A model generated the notes under the pieces. That model was not told the DNA's origin. It ran no database searches and was given only the letters and a program-made list of their open reading frames with translations. The translations under genes were made by a program, and so were the position numbers. Source: JBCCBV01 sp039033855 (GTDB lineage: Bacteria; Planctomycetota; Phycisphaerae; Phycisphaerales; Phycisphaeraceae). Taken from it: DNA of 64,000 nt. The first letter of the stretch is position 1. The number at the start of each line of letters is the position of its first letter. Below are positions 58,789 to 64,000 of this stretch, piece by piece. The stretch covers positions 1 to 64,000 of the forward strand of contig JBCCBV010000013.1 in assembly GCA_039033855.1 (NCBI GenBank), given 5' to 3'.

Positions 58789-61101
58789 ATGACCGCCCTG
58801 CCCCCTGCTTCCGCCCCCGACTCGCCGGCCCCGGCGTTGCCCGACCCGCCCGGGCGTGATCGGTTGCCCGAGATCGACCTGCGTCAGACGCTGGCGTTGT
58901 CCGACGACACGGGGATTCTCCAGCACGCGCGTTTCGCGGCGCCGGACCCGCACCACGGCTACTGCATCGACGACAACGCCCGGGCGCTCATCGCGGGACT
59001 ACGGCTGGGCCAGGTCGATCCCGATGCGGGCGCAGGCGCACTGCCGTTAAATCGATACCTGGCGTTCTGCTCCTACGCGTTCAACGCCGAGCGGGGCGTG
59101 TTCCGCAACTTCTTGTCGTACGACCGGCGGTGGCTGGAAGAGGAAGGCTCGCACGATTCGCAAGGCCGGGCGCTTTGGGCGCTGGGCATGGCGGCCCGGC
59201 TGGGCGCGGCGCCGAGCGTGCGCGAGCTGGCCCGCAACCTGTTCGACCACGCGGTGCACACCGCCGAGCGGTTCGAGCACCTGCGCTCTTGCGCCTTCGG
59301 CTTACTCGGTCTGGATCACGCGCTGTCGGTCGAACCCGACCACGGCGGCTGGTCGAAGCAGCACGACGCCCTGGCCGAGCGGTTGATCAAGGCCTACCAC
59401 GCCTCGGCCGAGCCGGGCTGGCGCTGGTGGGAACCCGTGGCAACCTACGACAACGCCAAGCTGCCTCACGCGTTGCTGTGTGCGGGCCGTCGGCTGGGCC
59501 GGGCCGACCTGACCGACGCCGGCCTGGAATCGCTGGGCTGGCTGCTCGAACAACAGACCCGGCGCGACTCGGCCGGCCGGCCTTATTTGTCGGTCATCGG
59601 CAATGACGGTTGGCTCAAACGCGGTGCGCCCAAGGCCGACTTCGATCAGCAACCGCTCGAGGCTTACGCCTTAGTAGATGCGTCGCTCGACGCCGCACGG
59701 ATCACCGGCGAAGCCCGATGGATCGACGCCGCGTGGATGGGGCTTAGCTGGTTCCTCGGTCGGAATGATCTGGGCACCCCGCTCGTCGACCCCGACACCG
59801 GCGGGTGCCGGGACGGCCTGCTGCCCACCGGGCCCAACCGCAACCAGGGTGCCGAATCGGTTCTCGCTTACCTGCTTTCGGTGCTGGAGATGCACCGGTT
59901 TGTGCGAGAACAAACCAGCGGTCTTGCCGTATCCAAAACACACACGGGGGCGAGCGGGCCTCTGATGACCCATCCGACCACGCCTGAGGTGCTTGGGCTC
60001 GGCATCGCCGGCGCCAGCGGGTTCGCCGCGTTCTGTCTGGAGGCCTGGCGGCCGGTGAAAGGCTTGCGGCCCGTGCGTGTTTGGAGCCGGTCGGCTGCGT
60101 CGGCGGCGCGACTCGCCGAGCGGTTCGGGCTTGATCAATCTGACTCACTCGAAGCGATGTACGCCGACCCGGCCATTGACCTGGTGCACGTGGCCGGCGT
60201 GCCGTCAACGCATGGCGCGCAGGCCCGGGCCGCGCTCGAGGCGGGCAAACACGTGCTGGTCGAAAAACCCATGGCCGTCGAGGCGGACGACGCGCTCGGG
60301 TTGCTCGACGCCGCGGCGACCCGCGACCGCGTGCTGATGGTCCATCACATGATGCGGTACGGCCCGCTGGCCGAGCCCGTGCGCCGGATGGTGGCGTCCG
60401 GCGCGCTTGGCGCGGTGCTCCGAGTTCAGGTGACCAACCGCGCTGGCGACGCCGGTCTGGCGAACGGGCACTGGTTCTGGGACCGGTCGCTGTCGGGCGG
60501 GATTTTGGTCGAGCACGGGGTCCACTTTTTCGACTTGGTCGCTTATCTGCTCGACGTCGGGCCGGGCGAGGCGGTTTCGGCCTGGCAGGCGGCCCGGCCG
60601 GGCGCCGAGGTCATCGATCAGGTCGGCTGCGAAGCGGTCTACGGCGGGCGGGTACGCGCGGGCTTTTACCACACGTTCAGCCAGGCGCCGTCGACCGACC
60701 GGCAGGACGTCCGCCTGATCTGCGAGCGCGGGCAAGTGATCCTCGAAGGCTGGGTGGCCCGCAGACTGCGGGTCGAAGCCGCGGTGTCGAACGAGCAGCT
60801 TGAGCAAATCCTCTCGCTTCTGCCGGAAGGTGTTTCGACTGCCCCGCTCCAAACGGGTGGGTTGCCTTACGACCTCCGGCGGCGCGGCAAGGCCGAGCGT
60901 GTTGAGCAGGCCGTGGGGATCGACTGGCAAGACCCGCGCGACGACGGCACCGTGTACCGGTCTGCGGCGGCGGGCCTGATGCAAGACATGCTCCAGGCCG
61001 TCTCGACGCCCGGCCATCGCACGCGATCCAAGGCGAGGCAGGCGTACGAAGCGCTGCGCACCGCACTCGACGCACGCCGCCTTGCGGAGCGGCCCTCGTG
61101 A
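58789..61101 (+). CDS. Fusion of an (alpha/alpha)6-barrel glycan-related domain with a Gfo/Idh/MocA oxidoreductase
   Basis: A 770-aa two-domain protein. Residues 30-380 begin LALSDDTGILQHARFAAPDP, then HHGYCIDDNARAL (55-67); this is the signature of the helical-barrel domain otherwise found next to GT4 glycosyltransferases and mannoside phosphorylases. From about 393 a complete Gfo/Idh/MocA enzyme follows: LGLGIAGASGFAAF (nucleotide loop), E492-K-P494, and GHWFWDRSLSGGILVEHGVHFFD. No stop separates the two, though M393 could serve as an internal start. The stop overlaps the next gene, a paralogue of the C-terminal domain. Likely role: oxidation or epimerisation of a glycan-derived sugar. Confidence 0.83.
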   Translation: MTALPPASAPDSPAPALPDPPGRDRLPEIDLRQTLALSDDTGILQHARFAAPDPHHGYCIDDNARALIAGLRLGQVDPDAGAGALPLNRYLAFCSYAFNAERGVFRNFLSYDRRWLEEEGSHDSQGRALWALGMAARLGAAPSVRELARNLFDHAVHTAERFEHLRSCAFGLLGLDHALSVEPDHGGWSKQHDALAERLIKAYHASAEPGWRWWEPVATYDNAKLPHALLCAGRRLGRADLTDAGLESLGWLLEQQTRRDSAGRPYLSVIGNDGWLKRGAPKADFDQQPLEAYALVDASLDAARITGEARWIDAAWMGLSWFLGRNDLGTPLVDPDTGGCRDGLLPTGPNRNQGAESVLAYLLSVLEMHRFVREQTSGLAVSKTHTGASGPLMTHPTTPEVLGLGIAGASGFAAFCLEAWRPVKGLRPVRVWSRSAASAARLAERFGLDQSDSLEAMYADPAIDLVHVAGVPSTHGAQARAALEAGKHVLVEKPMAVEADDALGLLDAAATRDRVLMVHHMMRYGPLAEPVRRMVASGALGAVLRVQVTNRAGDAGLANGHWFWDRSLSGGILVEHGVHFFDLVAYLLDVGPGEAVSAWQAARPGAEVIDQVGCEAVYGGRVRAGFYHTFSQAPSTDRQDVRLICERGQVILEGWVARRLRVEAAVSNEQLEQILSLLPEGVSTAPLQTGGLPYDLRRRGKAERVEQAVGIDWQDPRDDGTVYRSAAAGLMQDMLQAVSTPGHRTRSKARQAYEALRTALDARRLAERPS

Positions 61102-62261
61102 GCGTAGCCCGCCCGATCGGTTATGGCGTTGTCGGCGCCGGGGCGTTCGCACGGTTCTGCGCCGAGCAATACCGGCAGGTGCCCGGGCTGAGGCAAGTGG
61201 CCGTGGCGGACATCGACCCGCAGGCCGCGCAGCGCTTCGCGCAAGACACCGGCGTACCGGCCGAGGCGTCGGTGGATGCGCTTCTCGCAAATCCCAGCGT
61301 CGAGTTGGTGCACCTGACCACGCCGCCGAGCACGCACTACGCGTTGGCTTTGCGTGCGATCGTGGCCGGCAAGCACGTGCTGTGCGAAAAGCCGCTTGCC
61401 CTGACGGAGCGCGAAGCGCAAGAGGTCGCCCACGCGGCGGACCAGCGCGGCGTGCGCCTGGGGGTCAATCTGATCATGCGCTACAACCCGCTTTGCGCAG
61501 GCGTCGAGGCGGTGCTCGACCGCGGCCTGCTGGGCGATCCGCTCTACGCCAGCTTCCAAAACCTGGCCAAGGATGAGCCGCTCGGGCCCGACCACTGGTT
61601 CTGGAACACCGACGCCTCGGGCGGGATTTTCATCGAGCACGGCGTGCACTTTTTCGACGTGTTCGAAGGGTGGCTCGAACGCTTTGGTGCGGGGCGTGTT
61701 GTGTCGGCGCAGCACGGGGTCCGGCCGGGCGCGCACCCGGTGGTCGAGCAGGCCCGCGCCACGGCGCGGTACGGGCCGTCGGTCTTGGCCGACTTCATGC
61801 ACAGCTTCACCCAGGCGTCGGCGATGGACCGGCAGTCGTGGCGCATCGTGTGCGAGCGCGGAGACCTGCGGCTCGACGGGTGGACGCCGATGACGATTGA
61901 GGCCGACTTCCTGGCTGAGGAATCTGGCGCCGAGGCGGTGACGTCGTGCTTTGGCGGCGCACGGCTTGAGCGTGTGCAAACCTTTGCGCCAGATAGCGAA
62001 GAGGCGCCGACCCGGGCGCGCTTCAAGCCGCTTTCGACAACCGGGCGATACGCGCTGCGGGCCGAAGCGCTGGGCGGGCAAGACAAGCCGGCGGTCTACG
62101 GCCACATGCTGGCGGAGCTCATGTCGGACCTGCTTGCGGGCATCCGCGACCCGAGCCACCGGCCCAAAGTGACCGGCGCCAACGGCGTGGCGTCGGTCGC
62201 GATGGCCGAGGCGGCCCGCCGATTGGCGGAGACCATCGACCCGGGCCAGGCCCCGGCGTAA
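61098..62261 (+). CDS. Gfo/Idh/MocA-family oxidoreductase, paralogue of the preceding fusion
   Basis: A 387-aa enzyme starting at GTG within GTGA overlapping the fusion-gene stop. The Rossmann loop is GYGVVGAGAFARF, and E97-K-P99 is in HVLCEKPLAL. The C-terminal domain has DHWFWNTDASGGIFIEHGVHFFDVFEG, nearly the same as in the fusion partner (WFW...SGGI...EHGVHFFD). The two genes therefore arose by duplication and probably form a hetero-oligomer or act in sequence. Substrate unknown. Confidence 0.9.
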   Translation: MSVARPIGYGVVGAGAFARFCAEQYRQVPGLRQVAVADIDPQAAQRFAQDTGVPAEASVDALLANPSVELVHLTTPPSTHYALALRAIVAGKHVLCEKPLALTEREAQEVAHAADQRGVRLGVNLIMRYNPLCAGVEAVLDRGLLGDPLYASFQNLAKDEPLGPDHWFWNTDASGGIFIEHGVHFFDVFEGWLERFGAGRVVSAQHGVRPGAHPVVEQARATARYGPSVLADFMHSFTQASAMDRQSWRIVCERGDLRLDGWTPMTIEADFLAEESGAEAVTSCFGGARLERVQTFAPDSEEAPTRARFKPLSTTGRYALRAEALGGQDKPAVYGHMLAELMSDLLAGIRDPSHRPKVTGANGVASVAMAEAARRLAETIDPGQAPA

Positions 62262-62301
62262 CCCGGTCCTGTACAACCTGCTCCGGCCGAATTCCGGTCG
62301 G

Positions 62302-64000
62302 ATGTCCGTTCCAGACGGCGCGACCGTTACCGCCGACCGATGGGTTGCCGAACGTTGTGAAGTGGCCGGATCGCCCGGCAGGGGTTGCGTCGATAGGCGT
62401 GGGGTGCCGCGGCGCGGGCCGCATCCGCCTGGGAACCCCGGTTTGTCTCACGCCTCGATCCTCCAACGCCCGGTTCCGCCGGAGTCGGGCGACGCTCCGC
62501 CCGGGGACGCTGCGCCCGAAACGGGGGTTCGGCTCGGCTTCGAGTCGAGGCCTGTGCGCTCGCGCGATCTCGATGCGCAGGGCCAGGCCAAGCAGGAGTT
62601 CGTGCTGTGGTGCGTGGTCGTGGCGCTGCTGGCGCTGGTGCTGCAGGCGTCGGCGTTTTGGCTCGGGCCGCTGCGCGACGGCGCACGTTCGGTGGCCGCG
62701 GCGGATGCGCGCGAACTTGCGCTCGGCCGGTCGATCGAAGAACACGGAGAGATGCTCGCGCCCCCCGCGAACGCGATGGAGGCCGAGCTTGCACGGCTGC
62801 GGTATGACCGCCGGGAGATTTCATCGAACCCCGATGCGGGACCTATCCCTGCGACCGACCGGATGCCCGGGGGCCCGGCGTGGCTGGCGCTGATCGCCAA
62901 GCTCGGCTTGCCGTTGTGGGCGGCGTCCGCGGCGCAAGCGATGCTGGCCGTCGGCGTGGCGGTGCTGGGGTACGTGGCGGCCTACGGCTTGACCCGGCGG
63001 CCGGGTTGGTCGGCGGCGGCGGGCGCGGCGGTGGCCGTACAACCGGCGATGCTGACCGCAGGCCTGGCGCCCGGCGGCGCGCTGTGGGCCACGGCCCTGC
63101 TTCTGGCGGCGCTGGCCCTGGTGAGCTTCGCAAAGACCATGACCGCCCACACGGCACTCGGCGCGGGCGCGGCGATGGGGGCGGCGTCGCTGGTGGCGCC
63201 CATCGGCTTCGGGCCGGGCGTGTTGCTCGGGGCCGGGGTGGCGCTGGCTCGGCGGGGCCAGCGCGGGGTGGCGTTCGGCGTGATCATCGCGGCGGTGGCG
63301 TCGGCCCCGGCGATGTGGTGGTCTTACCAAGCGACCGGCCGTGCCATCGACCGGCACGTCACCTCGACCTCGGCGGTGAAACAGCTATTCGACGCGCCGC
63401 GCGGGTTGGCTTCGCAAGCCTGGGGCTCGCAAGCACACGCGGCGGCGGAGCTGGCGATGGTGGCCAGCTATCTCGACGCCCATCCCGGGGCGACGACGTA
63501 CCAAGCGATCGACGCGGTCGCGTGGGAGCGCGACCACTCCTGGCAGGCGCCGCCTTGGCTGCGCGGGGCGCAATCGATTTCGCGCAGCTTGCTGCGGCAT
63601 CAGCTCGACCCGCTGTACCTGGCTCTGGGCATGACGCCGGGCGAACCCGCGCAGATCGACCGCTGGTTGGCGGGGCGTAAGGCAGAGATCGCGCGCGGCG
63701 ACGCCGCGCCCCCGCCGCCGCTTGCCTCGGGCGAGATCGACCGCCGACAGCAGGCCGTTGAGTTGGCCCGGGCGTCTTCTGGTCAGCGGCTTTCGCTCGA
63801 CACGGTGCTTTCCCCCGACGGCCTGGCGGCGACCCCCAAAGACCGGATGGCGCTCGGTTGGTCGGGCATCCACCTGCTGCTGATCTGCGCCGGCGGCGTG
63901 GGGGCCGGGGTGATGTTGGCCCGTCGGCGGTACGGCGAAGCGCTCTGCGCGTTGGCCGTGGTCGGCGGCGCGGCTTTGGCGTCGACGCGATCCAGCGATC
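62302..64000 (+). CDS. Multi-pass membrane protein, 3' end cut by the window edge
   Basis: The frame is open from ATG 62302 to the last base (566 codons seen). The start is uncertain: the first 50 codons have weaker third-position GC, so a GTG at 62404 or 62554 or a TTG at 62443 may be used. TM1 is FVLWCVVVALLALVLQASAFW (from 62602). At least six more hydrophobic segments follow (about residues 200-345), then a soluble region with IDRWLAGRKAEIARG and another TM pair near the edge. The layout resembles GT39/ArnT-type glycosyltransferases, but no catalytic D-E pair is visible, so no function is assigned. Confidence 0.7.
   Translation, partial: MSVPDGATVTADRWVAERCEVAGSPGRGCVDRRGVPRRGPHPPGNPGLSHASILQRPVPPESGDAPPGDAAPETGVRLGFESRPVRSRDLDAQGQAKQEFVLWCVVVALLALVLQASAFWLGPLRDGARSVAAADARELALGRSIEEHGEMLAPPANAMEAELARLRYDRREISSNPDAGPIPATDRMPGGPAWLALIAKLGLPLWAASAAQAMLAVGVAVLGYVAAYGLTRRPGWSAAAGAAVAVQPAMLTAGLAPGGALWATALLLAALALVSFAKTMTAHTALGAGAAMGAASLVAPIGFGPGVLLGAGVALARRGQRGVAFGVIIAAVASAPAMWWSYQATGRAIDRHVTSTSAVKQLFDAPRGLASQAWGSQAHAAAELAMVASYLDAHPGATTYQAIDAVAWERDHSWQAPPWLRGAQSISRSLLRHQLDPLYLALGMTPGEPAQIDRWLAGRKAEIARGDAAPPPPLASGEIDRRQQAVELARASSGQRLSLDTVLSPDGLAATPKDRMALGWSGIHLLLICAGGVGAGVMLARRRYGEALCALAVVGGAALASTRSSD

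Overview
The window is high-GC bacterial DNA that looks like a planctomycete of the Phycisphaerae type. The reasons are a cluster of PEP-CTERM proteins with dockerin-like Ca-binding repeats, several very large prepilin-type proteins, a Hc1-like histone, zinc-ribbon bactofilins, LpxI (so a lipid A outer membrane) and many lineage-specific hypotheticals. This is inference from gene content; no rRNA or tRNA gene is present to confirm it.

Layout. 1-12.1 kb: the start of a prepilin-type gene at the left edge, then six secreted PEP-CTERM proteins on the minus strand. Five carry a doubled dockerin-like repeat. They include a GH71/GH99-like glycosidase and a metzincin-like protease. A plus-strand tetR / adaptor / RND-pump operon interrupts the array. 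12.2-16.6 kb: potassium-channel-like protein, purM, two bactofilins and a family-4-like uracil-DNA glycosylase with no Fe-S cysteines. 16.7-26.2 kb: five minus-strand genes whose order and sequence match T2SS pseudopilins G-H-I-J-K, with giant J and K members. 26.3-31.3 kb: an internally deleted vsr remnant, a Gfo/Idh/MocA oxidoreductase, a FabZ-like dehydratase, a Hc1-like histone, a CobA-HemD fusion, a PilZ protein and a HIT protein.

31.5-38.1 kb: a complete mrpABCDEFG cation/proton antiporter operon, nearly all joined by 4-nt stop/start overlaps. 38.1-42.8 kb: ThuA-like protein, an isolated NuoC, hypotheticals, a pseudo-receiver protein and a GGDEF diguanylate cyclase. 42.9-50.7 kb: miaB, a MacB/FtsX-type permease, a SpoU methyltransferase, a glycogen-synthase-like GT4 and a Rieske-like membrane protein that lacks cluster ligands. 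50.7-54.9 kb: a long leader before lexA, a tandem pair of membrane PH-like proteins, lpxI, and a rhodanese-like lipoprotein without its catalytic cysteine. 54.9-58.5 kb: a serine hydrolase and rplK-rplA-rplJ-rplL with a good terminator. 58.8-64 kb: a barrel-Gfo/Idh fusion, a paralogous Gfo/Idh enzyme and a membrane protein cut by the window edge.

Common threads are envelope and secretion functions (PEP-CTERM proteins, pseudopilins, bactofilins, RND and Mrp systems, lipid A) and a notable number of proteins that keep a cofactor-enzyme fold but have lost the cofactor ligands. No CRISPR array, insertion sequence, tRNA or rRNA was seen. All function calls rest on motif recognition by eye; no database search was run.
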